DNA from: Rhodospirillaceae bacterium
GTDB lineage: Bacteria; Pseudomonadota; Alphaproteobacteria; Bin65
Length of the DNA: 38,327 nucleotides
Direction: 5' to 3'
Assembly: GCA_026709535.1 (NCBI GenBank)
Contig: JAPOST010000189.1
Span: 1 to 38,327 of the forward strand
Of the stretch, positions 1-7,444 are shown in pieces. The notes under the pieces were generated by a model. It did no database searches. It saw only the letters and a list, made by a program, of their open reading frames with translations, and had not been told where the DNA came from. Both the position numbers and the translations under genes were made by a program. Position 1 is the first letter of the stretch. Each line of letters starts with the position of its first letter.

Positions 1-1067
1 AAATGGAAAGACAGAAATCCGGTTAGAAGAATCCGGTTAGCGTGGAAACGCTCTAATTCGCGCATTGCGGCAGACTGAAGAGAAACGCCTTCAGCCAGTC
101 CTTCACGAATATTGTCTCCACACGCATTAAGGATCATGCCTTTCGCGGGATTGGATAGGTCTTTCCAGGCATTGTGGTTGATCAGGAATTCCAGTAATGC
201 GGCGGGCTTGTGCCAACCCGGCAGGTAATAATTCTTGGCAACCATGTGAAATCCCAGGCTGACGTCGATCGACGGGATTGAATATTCCGCGCCATCAATC
301 TGGCCAGATCGCAGCAACTTGATGACTTCTGCACCTCGAAGCCGTAGCGGCGTTGCGCCCAGTTTCTCGACTACTCGCGCTCCCAACCCGAAAATGCGGA
401 TCTTCATGCCCTTGAAGTCGCCGGCGGATTTCAATTCATTCCGGAACCAGCCACCGCCTTCCGATGCAGTGACTCCGCACAGCACAGATATAAGGCCGTA
501 TCGGCGGTAGATTTCTTCAAGCAGTTCTCTGCCTCCGCCATGATAATACCACGCCAGATACTCTTTGGCGTCAGGGCCAAAGGGAAAGCCAGAAAACAGG
601 GTGAGGGATTTTTCCCTTGATGCCCAGTATCCCGGCGATGCCCAACAGGCCTGAGCATCGCCTTCCAAAACCGCAGAGAAACAGTCTGCGGCCTTGATGG
701 GGTTTCCCGGCTCGGCCAAGATAATCTGCATCGTGCCGCCGGAAGCCCGGCCGAGTTTGGCGATAAACCGCCTGCCCAACGTCCCGAATTGAGGGGTATC
801 GCCTGGAAACGCACTGACCATCGTCCATTTCAGAAAGACGGTTTGTGCCACTTCTGAATTTTGCTTCTCCGTCGCCGCGGTAATCCCCTCACCTGTCGAA
901 GGCTTGGCTGCTGCTTCTGCCGCGTCCAGATTTGGCTCCTCCTTTGCTGTCTTATGGACATTGACTTCCTGTGGCGCCAGAAGGAACCGACCAATGGCGC
1001 CTCCGGCGACCAAGCAGACGATCGCTACAACGGCTATGCGAAAAAGGAGAAAGTTCAAGGCTGTCAT
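1..1067 (-). CDS. TRAP transporter substrate-binding protein, DctP family (3' end off the window)
   Basis: This is the periplasmic solute receptor of a tripartite ATP-independent transporter, which captures an organic acid or similar substrate and hands it to the DctQ/DctM membrane subunits. The frame opens with ATG at 1067. Residues 1-30 form a hydrophobic signal or anchor (MTALNFLLFRIAVVAIVCLV), followed by an Ala/Glu-rich linker. The mature domain starts near WTMVSAFPGD and shows family features: FPFGPDAKEYLAWYYHGGG, the FKGMKIRIFGLGARVVEKLG segment, QIDGAEYSIPSIDVSLGFHMVAKNYYLPGWH and WKDLSNPAKGMIL. Subunit type resembles the mannitol/chloroaromatic group. Near its 3' end a 14-nt tandem duplication shifts the frame, so the visible tail (RILLTGFLSFH) departs from the family; removing one copy gives RISVFPF, a more normal ending. 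The gene may therefore be a recent pseudogene. No DctQ/DctM genes are visible; they could lie left of the window. Confidence 0.85.
   Translation of the reverse strand, partial: MTALNFLLFRIAVVAIVCLVAGGAIGRFLLAPQEVNVHKTAKEEPNLDAAEAAAKPSTGEGITAATEKQNSEVAQTVFLKWTMVSAFPGDTPQFGTLGRRFIAKLGRASGGTMQIILAEPGNPIKAADCFSAVLEGDAQACWASPGYWASREKSLTLFSGFPFGPDAKEYLAWYYHGGGRELLEEIYRRYGLISVLCGVTASEGGGWFRNELKSAGDFKGMKIRIFGLGARVVEKLGATPLRLRGAEVIKLLRSGQIDGAEYSIPSIDVSLGFHMVAKNYYLPGWHKPAALLEFLINHNAWKDLSNPAKGMILNACGDNIREGLAEGVSLQSAAMRELERFHANRILLTGFLSFH
17..40. repeat. 14-nt tandem duplication inside the TRAP receptor gene
   Basis: The 10-mer ATCCGGTTAG occurs at 17-26 and 31-40 with a 14-base period. Since 14 is not a multiple of three, the duplication changes the reading frame of the gene on the minus strand. 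Collapsing it restores a tail that fits the DctP family better. Confidence 0.75.
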
Positions 1068-1783
1068 GCTTTATCGGCCGGCAAGTTATCTTATACACCG
1101 TCGCGAGCCAGCATAAAGTGAGCGGCGGCGCGCTGGATCCGGTAGTCATGAACCGTTCGCGGAATAGGGGCGCCGGGTTTTCCGGCAGGCTTTGAGCGCA
1201 AGCTGGATTGAGGCTCGGGATGGCGGTTTTTGGTCGCAGCTATGCTGCGTGCCGGTATGAGCCTTGCTAACGGCTCCTCGGCAGTCCGAGAGCCTGAACC
1301 GCATGTCCTTGCCATGATGATGTTCGTGTGAATCAAGGACTGATCCCTCGCGCGACCCTGCGCATGAGGACGCGGCAGGCGGCGCGTTGTACTCGGGCCA
1401 GGGAACTCTCCAGGCTCCGCGCGACTCCCCCGGCCAGTCGCCGGCATCGCCCCATCCGAGTGAAGGGCCGCGCCACGACCTCTGGACTTACCCACGATCT
1501 CCAGCACCCTTCGCCGCCTTCAGTCACGCACAAGGCTTCGGGTCGCTATACCCGCCCCTTCGAGACCCTCTGAGCCGTGTCCGAGAGGACATCCGCCGCG
1601 CCCTGCACGTCGGCCGTGTGAACCCGCACCGCGATTGGACTGCTTCCGTCCCTCGATCTTTCTTGCCGGTATCGGACTTGGAAACTGAGTATTGAGCGTC
1701 TATAATCTGCGATGATTCAGGAAAACGTATTTATACCAAGACTCGCCGCTATGTAGAATCGGCGGATAACCAAAACCCCGAAA
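1068..1783. other. 716-nt stretch without a recognisable gene
   Basis: Several open frames cross this GC-rich stretch on both strands, but none resembles a known protein and all are rich in Arg, Pro and Ser, as expected of chance frames. One hairpin is visible at 1272-1294 (GGCT, bulged C, CTCGG, loop CAGT, CCGAG, AGCC), with no T-run. The right end becomes AT-richer (about 1690-1783) and should hold the promoter of the cassette at 1784; a short dyad CGCCG/CGGCG lies at about 1744-1764. The promoter of the leftward TRAP receptor gene is probably near 1070-1150, but no clear -35/-10 pair was identified. Confidence 0.5.
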
Positions 1784-2076
1784 ATGGCAAATTTGAGCAA
1801 GCTAGCCGATCTTGTTAGCACATTGCTGAGCAGCGAAATCAGCAATGTGAAGATTGATTCTATCGATATCGAACCCGATTTTGATGAGGATGGGGCCGGG
1901 TATTGCTCGTACGGGTAGTTTTTGAAGGTGATCGAAAGAAACTGGACGCCAAGAAAACTTCAGGTCTGGTTCGCAGATTGCGACCGAAAATGATTGAGGC
2001 TGGTGAGACGGATTTCCCAGTTTTGTCATTCGTAGCAAAATCTGAACTGGAGAAATTGCACTCTGCCTCCCCATGA
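1784..2076 (+). pseudogene. First gene of a HEPN-like two-gene cassette, frameshifted
   Basis: ATG at 1784 opens a frame reading MANLSKLADLVSTLLSSEIS and continuing to DEDGAGYCSYG before TAG at 1916. In the frame one base back the protein continues as VVFEGDRKKLDAKKTSGLVR and LRPKMIEAGETDFPVLSFVAKSELEKLHSASP, ending with TGA at 2074. The two halves join smoothly at about 1912-1916 into a protein of about 97 residues, so a single indel has broken the gene. I recall small alphaproteobacterial proteins with the SGLVRxLRPKL...FPVLSFVSKSE pattern, encoded just upstream of a HEPN-like protein as here, but I cannot name the family. Function is unknown; a partner or antitoxin role is only a guess from the pairing. 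Confidence 0.7.
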
Positions 2077-2533
2077 TCTCCTTACTACTGCGCAAACTCT
2101 CCTTAATGCGAACAACCGCCGGCCACGCCAATTTGACCTGAAGCGCGCGCAAAGTACGATCTACTACGCACTGTTCCATGCTCTCGCCAAATGTTGTACA
2201 GATATGTTTGTCGGAGGTTCTCAAGAGCCTCCTAATGACAAGGTCTGGCGGCAAACCTATCGGGCTGTAGAGCATAAGGCCGCGAAGAACAGGTGCAGGG
2301 ATCATGTGGTGTTGGAGTTACCGCAGGCAATCTAGGATTTCGCTAATGCTTTTGCAGTAATGCAAGTCAAGCGGCATAAGGTAGACTATGACCCGACTAT
2401 AAAACTCGTAAAATCTGAAGTTCAGCAAGACCTCAGTGACGCTCAGGATGTGATCCAGAGAACCGGGAATGTTCAGAAATTCGATCGGCGCGCATTTGCA
2501 GCCCATGTACTTTTTGCAAAACGGAGCGAATAA
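2063..2533 (+). pseudogene. HEPN-like protein, interrupted by an in-frame TAG
   Basis: The frame reads PHDLLTTAQTLLNANNRRPR, then an all-helical segment containing LKRAQSTIYYALFHALAKCC, as far as LELPQAI. An in-frame TAG at 2333 follows, after which the same frame continues DFANAFAVMQVKRHKVDYDP and ends KFDRRAFAAHVLFAKRSE with TAA at 2531. The downstream part is clearly the same protein, so the TAG is a nonsense mutation. A convincing start codon is also missing: homologues, as I recall them, begin MNPxDLL, but here the equivalent positions are CCC-CAT, and only a CTG at 2063 is available. The helical fold with RxxxxxYYALFHALA suggests a HEPN-type domain, often found in toxins and RNases, but this is inference. 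It overlaps the end of the preceding gene. Confidence 0.7.
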
Positions 2534-2881
2534 GCGTTTATGTAATCCTCTAACGCCTCAATCGCAGTCCCGCGAGGCGCCGGATAATCGCAGGCTAGAA
2601 TGTTTGCTGGCGGAGAAGATCATCAGCGATGCGACCGCCCAATCGGTCAGGAGACCGCCAAGATCATGGCCATGAAACCACAGGGTTTGAGGCGCCGCCG
2701 CAAACAATATCGAGTGTACCGCAGGTGCTGCAGGCCAATCCTTGAACCATACGACCGCACCGCCAAGACGAAATGGGCTGCGAATCAAGGGTCATTGAGC
2801 GCTTGATGGAAAAACAAAGCCGCCGGAAGCTGTTTCGGTGGTGTTCTATCGGAACAGTTTCCTCACCTTGCCTTCCGGTAG
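2534..2881. other. Gene-poor stretch between the decayed cassette and tRNA-Pro
   Basis: A minus-strand frame at 2558-2788 is open (it includes HGHDLGGLLTDWAVASLMIF) and overlaps plus-strand frames, but I recognise no family, RBS or partner for any of them. The stretch lies directly beyond the 3' end of tRNA-Pro, where integrated elements are often found, and may be remnant DNA. Confidence 0.4.
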
Positions 2882-2958
2882 TGGTCGGAGTGAGTGGATT
2901 CGAACCACCGGCCCCTGCCTCCCGAAGACAGTGCTCTACCAGGCTGAGCTACACTCCG
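2882..2958 (-). tRNA. tRNA-Pro (anticodon CGG)
   Basis: On the minus strand the acceptor CGGAGTG pairs with CACTCCG, followed by A and an encoded CCA. The D arm is GCTC...GAGC, the anticodon stem CTGTC/GGCAG encloses the loop TTCGGGA, giving anticodon CGG (reads CCG), and the T arm GGTGG-TTCGAAT-CCACT is canonical. Length is 77 nt including CCA. Its 3' end faces the decayed cassette at 1784-2533. Confidence 0.97.
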
Positions 2959-3064
2959 GCTCTATACGCTATATAACTCTGCGAAAAATCTGACGCAAGC
3001 ATCCGGACAGGACTTCGACATCGGCGTTCAGTCGCGATTCGCCAATGGCAATCGGTGCCGGCAC

Positions 3065-4132
3065 TCAATGGGGACGATCTACGGCGAAGGCAACCAGATC
3101 GCCCAGCGCGTCGTGGATTGGGCTGGGCGGGAAACTGTCCAGGGCTCGCGTGGCCTGATTGGCGTAGTGACAGGCGCGTTCAACCGTTTCGGTCAGTGCG
3201 CCATGATTGTGCATAAGTTCAATTGCTCGATCCAGGTCACCGTCCTGAATTTCCTGGACTTCAAACGTGCGTCGCCAGAAATCTTTCTCGACCGCATCGC
3301 CCTGACGATAAGCCAGAATGACAGGCAGCGTGATCTTGCCGTTGCGGAAGTCGTCACCGATCTGCTTGCCCAGTGTCGCTTGGTGTGCCGAGTAGTCCAG
3401 GACATCGTCGATCAATTGAAAGGCGATGCCGATACTCCGACCGAACAATCCCAACTTGTCCTCAAGCGCTTGGGGCTGGTCCGAGATTATGGCACCCACT
3501 TGGGCGGACGCTTCAAAGAGTTTCGCAGTCTTTCCCGTGATGATGCGCAGATACTCTTCTTCATCGGTTGAAAGGTCATTCGACGTTGCGAGTTGATGCA
3601 CTTCACCTTCGGCAATGGAGGCAGATGCAGCCGACAGCGTGCGCAATATTTTCAGCGATCCGTCCGCAACCATGATCTCGAACGACCGAGAGAACAGGTA
3701 ATCGCCGACAAGCACGCTGGCCTTGTTGTTCCAGACTGCATTGGCTGTCGGCGCCCCGCGGCGCAAATCGCTTTCGTCCACAACATCATCGTGAAGGAGG
3801 GTTGCCGTATGGATGAATTCAACGCAGACGGCCAGCTTGACATGTCGGTTACCTTCATAGCCGCACAATTTTGCACACGCCAGTGTCAGGAGCGGGCGAA
3901 GGCGTTTGCCGCCGGCGGCGACAATATGACCGGCCAGTTTCGGGATCAGAGGCACTGGATTGTCCATCTGGGACAAAACCGTGGCGTTGACCTTCTCCAA
4001 GTCGGGGCCGACGATATCTATAATTCGGTCCAGACTGGCCGCAACCGAAGATCCCGGACGGGTTGCCAGTGTCTTTGGCTGGCGTGATACGGCTGAAGTC
4101 AAAAACTGTCCTTCCCTGAGACGCCGCCCCAT
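3065..4132 (-). CDS. ispB: All-trans polyprenyl diphosphate synthase (octaprenyl/decaprenyl type)
   Basis: This enzyme elongates farnesyl or geranylgeranyl diphosphate with isopentenyl diphosphate to make the long side chain of ubiquinone. From the ATG at 4132 it is 355 residues. The substrate motif GGKRLRP is at 74-80, the first aspartate-rich motif DDVVD at 115-119 and the second DDVLD at 242-246, both intact and spaced as in trans-prenyltransferases. Chain length cannot be read safely; C40-C50 is likely in an alphaproteobacterium. Start choice: ATG 4132 has only a weak Shine-Dalgarno, whereas TTG at 4102 has GGAAGGA about six bases upstream and gives 345 residues, a good alternative. The frame is open to 4360, but that extension overlaps the divergent gene at 4336 and looks non-coding. 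It is transcribed away from the DUF2007 gene. Confidence 0.95.
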   Translation of the reverse strand: MGRRLREGQFLTSAVSRQPKTLATRPGSSVAASLDRIIDIVGPDLEKVNATVLSQMDNPVPLIPKLAGHIVAAGGKRLRPLLTLACAKLCGYEGNRHVKLAVCVEFIHTATLLHDDVVDESDLRRGAPTANAVWNNKASVLVGDYLFSRSFEIMVADGSLKILRTLSAASASIAEGEVHQLATSNDLSTDEEEYLRIITGKTAKLFEASAQVGAIISDQPQALEDKLGLFGRSIGIAFQLIDDVLDYSAHQATLGKQIGDDFRNGKITLPVILAYRQGDAVEKDFWRRTFEVQEIQDGDLDRAIELMHNHGALTETVERACHYANQATRALDSFPPSPIHDALGDLVAFAVDRPH

Positions 4133-4335
4133 CTTCTCGCCAGCGGCCGGAACAAAATGTAAATGCTCAGTTGTCAGGAAATAAAGCCAACACATTGCCC
4201 GGCAAGACAACTGAGCCGGACATCGGCGCCTGAAATCGATCAAGCGGCAAAAAAACGCAATAAACCTGTCATCAGAAGGGCTTTCTGGTCTATCGAAGGC
4301 ATGCGTTTGCGAGAAAGACGAAGCAGGAGACACCA

Positions 4336-4557
4336 GTGCGTGAACTGACGCAATCGACAAATCCGGTCTTCGTGTCCTGGCTGGAAGCGACGCTGAAGGG
4401 TGAGGGAATCCCTGTCATCGTGCTGGATCAGCATATGAGCGTACTGGAAGGCAGCGTTGGCATTCTGCCCCGTCGGATCATGGTCGCCGAAGAAGACCTG
4501 GAGGCGGCAAGGGCCATCCTTCGAACCGCCGACTCAGAAGCCGATGGCCAAGACTGA
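4336..4557 (+). CDS. DUF2007 domain small protein
   Basis: A 73-residue protein with the pattern of the DUF2007 family, annotated in databases as putative signal-transducing protein although no mechanism is known. Visible features are the N-terminal strand-helix PVFVSWLEATLKGEGIPVIV, the central VLEGSVGILPRRIMV and the acidic helix EEDLEAARAIL, which together make one ferredoxin-like domain. The gene is divergent from ispB and its last 14 bases overlap the start of the following methyltransferase gene, so the two are probably translated together. Confidence 0.85.
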   Translation: MRELTQSTNPVFVSWLEATLKGEGIPVIVLDQHMSVLEGSVGILPRRIMVAEEDLEAARAILRTADSEADGQD

Positions 4558-5290
4558 AACCACCAGAGGCTATCTCCTCAATGGTCGCTTGTCGTTTCGC
4601 CAGCCAGCCAAGGGTTACCGAACGGGAATTGACCCCGTCCTTCTGGCTGCAGCGGTCCCGGCCAGGGACGGCGACCGAATATTCGAACTGGGAGTAGGTG
4701 CGGGCGCCGCCGCCTTGTGTCTGCTTGCGCGGGTGCCGGGGTGCACGGTCACGGGAGAAGAGATCGACCCGATTGCAGCTGCTCTTGCTGTTGACAATTC
4801 GACAGCAAACGGGCTGGCCAAGCGCCTCATCATGCGGTCATCCTCCCCTCAGATTCAAGATGGTCCGCCTGAAAGGGGTTTCGATCATCTGATGAGCAAC
4901 CCGCCATTCTGGAGAGCAACATCAGGAAATCGCTCCCCGTATCCTTCCAAGGCCTCGGCGCATCATGAGGGCGAGATTGGTATCGACAAATGGATGCGCG
5001 ACCTTTGCCGGCGGGGAGGGCGCCGGGCGACTGTCACGGCCATTTATCCGGCAGCCCGCGTCACTGACCTCGTCACTGCGCTTTCGCCGCTGGCCGGCGA
5101 TCTTTCGCTTTTCCCTCTCTGGCCAAAAGAGCGACGTCAAGCGAAGCGTGTGCTGGTTCAGGCGCACTTGGGAAGTATGGGCCCGGCACGCCTGTTGCCC
5201 GGGATGGTGCTTCATTCGGAAGACGGCCGGTATACGAAAGAAGCAGAGGCTGTCTTGAGGGAAGGAAAGGGCATCGATCTTGGTGCCTGA
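4544..5290 (+). CDS. trmN6: tRNA1(Val) (adenine-37-N6)-methyltransferase-like protein
   Basis: A class I SAM-dependent methyltransferase of 248 residues in the TrmN6/YfiC group, which methylates N6 of A37 in tRNA-Val. The opening GRLSFRQPAKGYRTGIDPVL is characteristic of the group. Motif I (FELGVGAGAAALCLL) is at about 47-61, the acidic ribose-binding residues follow at EEID, and the amino-methyltransferase motif NPPF is at 119-122. The frame is open from 4457, but homology starts at ATG 4544, which lies inside the end of the DUF2007 gene. Substrate specificity is assigned by family resemblance only. Confidence 0.85.
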   Translation: MAKTETTRGYLLNGRLSFRQPAKGYRTGIDPVLLAAAVPARDGDRIFELGVGAGAAALCLLARVPGCTVTGEEIDPIAAALAVDNSTANGLAKRLIMRSSSPQIQDGPPERGFDHLMSNPPFWRATSGNRSPYPSKASAHHEGEIGIDKWMRDLCRRGGRRATVTAIYPAARVTDLVTALSPLAGDLSLFPLWPKERRQAKRVLVQAHLGSMGPARLLPGMVLHSEDGRYTKEAEAVLREGKGIDLGA

Positions 5291-5341
5291 AGCCCCAGCG
5301 TTGCTTTCCGCATTGATGTCCCCAAATAATCGACAATCGGA

Positions 5342-6190
5342 TTGGACAGACAAGCAGAGCCTGTTGTGTTTGGACGGCTGAAACCAAAGGTGGCAGTGCT
5401 GAGGTTGAATGGCGTGATCGGCGGCTTCGGCCCGTTGCGGCGGGGCATGAGCCTCCAGAGCATGGCCAGCATGATCCAGCGCGCATTCTCCATGAAAGGG
5501 CTCAAGGCCGTTGCGTTGTCCATCAACTCGCCGGGCGGTGCTCCCGTGCAATCCTCTTTGATTTATCGCCGCATCCGCGATCTGGCGCAGGAAAAAAACG
5601 TGCCGGTGCTTGTCTTCGTAGAAGATGTGGCGGCTTCAGGAGGTTATTGGCTGGCTTGCGCCGGAGATGAGATCTACGCGGACTCCAATTCCATCGTCGG
5701 ATCCATCGGCGTGGTCAGCAGCGGCTTCGGGTTTGTCGAAGCCATCAGGAGGATCGGTGTTGAGCGGCGGGTATATACGGCTGGAAAACACAAGGCCATG
5801 CTGGATCCCTTCCGGCCGGAGAACGAGAGGGATGTTGCGCATCTGCGAACCATTCAGGAGGACATGCACACCAGCTTCATCGATCTGGTAAAGCGCCGGC
5901 GCGGCAAGAAACTGAAAGGCGATAACCTCTTCACAGGCGAATTCTGGACCGGGAAGAGGGCACTTGATTTGGGCTTGGTGGATGCGATTGGCGACCTGAG
6001 GACGGTCTGTCGCGACCGGTTTGGCGAGAAGGTCCGTCTGGTTGTCGTTGGCGAGAAGCGCGGATGGCTCAAGCGCGGCTTCGGCCTCGTCGGCACCGAA
6101 ACATCTGGCTCTTCCTGGGGTTTTGATCTGGGGGCAGGTGCCTTGGCTTCGATGGAAGAGCGAGCACTATGGTCTCGCTTCGGCCTGTAG
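5342..6190 (+). CDS. S49 family serine peptidase (SppA/SohB-like)
   Basis: A 282-residue ClpP-fold peptidase of family S49, related to signal peptide peptidase SppA and to SohB. The oxyanion-hole region LSINSPGGAPVQSSLIY is at 59-75, the nucleophile is Ser99 in VAASGGYWLACAGDEIYA, and the general base is probably Lys151 in YTAGKHKAMLDPF, matching the Ser-Lys dyad of the short SppA type. There is no N-terminal signal or membrane helix, so a cytoplasmic or peripheral location is likely. The only early start is TTG at 5342; GTG at 5366 is an alternative. In several alphaproteobacteria a gene of this kind sits just upstream of glyQ, as here. Confidence 0.88.
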   Translation: MDRQAEPVVFGRLKPKVAVLRLNGVIGGFGPLRRGMSLQSMASMIQRAFSMKGLKAVALSINSPGGAPVQSSLIYRRIRDLAQEKNVPVLVFVEDVAASGGYWLACAGDEIYADSNSIVGSIGVVSSGFGFVEAIRRIGVERRVYTAGKHKAMLDPFRPENERDVAHLRTIQEDMHTSFIDLVKRRRGKKLKGDNLFTGEFWTGKRALDLGLVDAIGDLRTVCRDRFGEKVRLVVVGEKRGWLKRGFGLVGTETSGSSWGFDLGAGALASMEERALWSRFGL

Positions 6191-6208
6191 GGTATCTGGA
6201 GAATCCCT

Positions 6209-6421
6209 GTGCTCTCCGTCGGCAAGATCCTGCTTGTGATTGCAGCGGTTGGCGCCTTGTTGGTAGGCACCAGACTGGTCCGGCAGATGAACCGGAAGAA
6301 TGCTGACCCGGTCGAGACAAAACCGGACGTTGATGCAATGGCAACCGACCTCGTAAAATGTCAGAAATGCGGTGCATACACAGCGCTGCACTGCGGCAAG
6401 CAAGGCTGTCCGGTGGGGTAA
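6209..6421 (+). CDS. Small membrane-anchored protein with a C-terminal cysteine motif
   Basis: A 70-residue protein starting at GTG 6209, with GGAG seven bases upstream. Residues 3-22 (SVGKILLVIAAVGALLVGTR) form a single membrane helix. After a polar linker, the C-terminus carries CQKCGAYTALHCGKQGCP, a CxxC...CxxxxC arrangement that resembles a small zinc ribbon. It lies between the S49 peptidase and glyQ in the same direction. I recall similar short proteins at this position in related genomes, but no function is known. Confidence 0.75.
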   Translation: MLSVGKILLVIAAVGALLVGTRLVRQMNRKNADPVETKPDVDAMATDLVKCQKCGAYTALHCGKQGCPVG

Positions 6422-6526
6422 GCCCACACGATCGCCGTGCGGCGGCGTGACTCGTGCGACACCCGGACAGTTTTGCCATAGTGCGCCGCACAATCCCTCA
6501 GATTTCCGCCAAGAGATTACCTGGCG

Positions 6527-7444
6527 ATGGCGTCTGCCGTATCGCGTGAGACCTGTTTTCAGCGCCTGATCCTCAAACTTCAGGATTACTGGGCCGATCA
6601 GGGCTGCGTGATCCTCCAGCCGTATGACGTGGAGGTTGGCGCGGGCACATTTCATCCGGCAACGACTCTGCGATCACTGGGACCGGGAGCGTGGAGGACG
6701 GCTTATGTGCAGCCCTCCCGCAGGCCTGCAGACGGCCGTTATGGAAAGAATCCGAACCGGCTGCAGCATTACTACCAGTTTCAGGTGCTGCTCAAACCGT
6801 CGCCGGCAAACAGTCAGGAACTGTATCTGGATAGCTTGAAGGTCCTGGGGATCAACCCTGTGGCACACGATATCCGGTTTGTGGAAGACGATTGGGAAAG
6901 CCCGACCTTGGGAGCCTGGGGCCTCGGCTGGGAGGTCTGGTGCGATGGTATGGAGGTGACCCAGTTCACCTACTTCCAACAGGTTGGCGGCTTTGACTGC
7001 AACCCGGTTTCGGTGGAATTGACCTATGGTCTTGAGCGTCTGGCGATGTATGTCCAGGGCGTTGAAAACGTTCACGACCTGGACTGGGACGGCATCCCGA
7101 AGGATCAGGGCGGGATGACGTATGGCGACATCTTCCTCCAGGCCGAACAAGAATTCTCCGCCTTCAACTTCGAGCACGCAAACGTCAAAAGATTGCTCAG
7201 GCATTTCAGCGACGCCGAAATGGAATGCATCGAACTGGTGGAGACCGCAAACCCGCTTCCAGCCTACGATCAATGCATGAAGGCGAGCCACCTTTTCAAT
7301 CTGTTGGACGCCCGAGGCGTCATCAGTGTAACGGAACGTCAATCCTATATTCTGCGGGTCCGGAGTCTGGCGCGCGCCTGTTGTCGGGCGTGGCTGGAAA
7401 ACCGTGGACATTTGGACGGCGTGGCAGATTCCAGCGATGCCTGA
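6527..7444 (+). CDS. glyQ: Glycyl-tRNA synthetase alpha subunit
   Basis: The 305-residue catalytic subunit of the bacterial alpha2-beta2 glycyl-tRNA synthetase, which activates glycine and charges tRNA-Gly in the cytoplasm. The sequence is typical throughout: [20 protein letters not shown] at the start, [18 protein letters not shown], the motif 2 region [41 protein letters not shown] and the motif 3 region [16 protein letters not shown]. Length is normal. Its stop overlaps the glyS start by eight bases, so the two subunits are translationally coupled. Confidence 0.98.
   Translation: MASAVSRETCFQRLILKLQDYWADQGCVILQPYDVEVGAGTFHPATTLRSLGPGAWRTAYVQPSRRPADGRYGKNPNRLQHYYQFQVLLKPSPANSQELYLDSLKVLGINPVAHDIRFVEDDWESPTLGAWGLGWEVWCDGMEVTQFTYFQQVGGFDCNPVSVELTYGLERLAMYVQGVENVHDLDWDGIPKDQGGMTYGDIFLQAEQEFSAFNFEHANVKRLLRHFSDAEMECIELVETANPLPAYDQCMKASHLFNLLDARGVISVTERQSYILRVRSLARACCRAWLENRGHLDGVADSSDA

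Noticed and set aside
1091-1695. Overlapping open frames on both strands in the GC-rich gap
   Set aside because: They are rich in Arg, Pro and Ser with no recognisable motif, RBS or neighbour logic.
2558-2788. A 76-residue minus-strand frame with hydrophobic segments
   Set aside because: No family recognised and no clear start signal; kept only as part of the gap description.
4133-4360. 76-residue N-terminal extension of the polyprenyl synthase frame
   Set aside because: It overlaps the divergent DUF2007 gene, has no family likeness, and family members start near 4132 or 4102.
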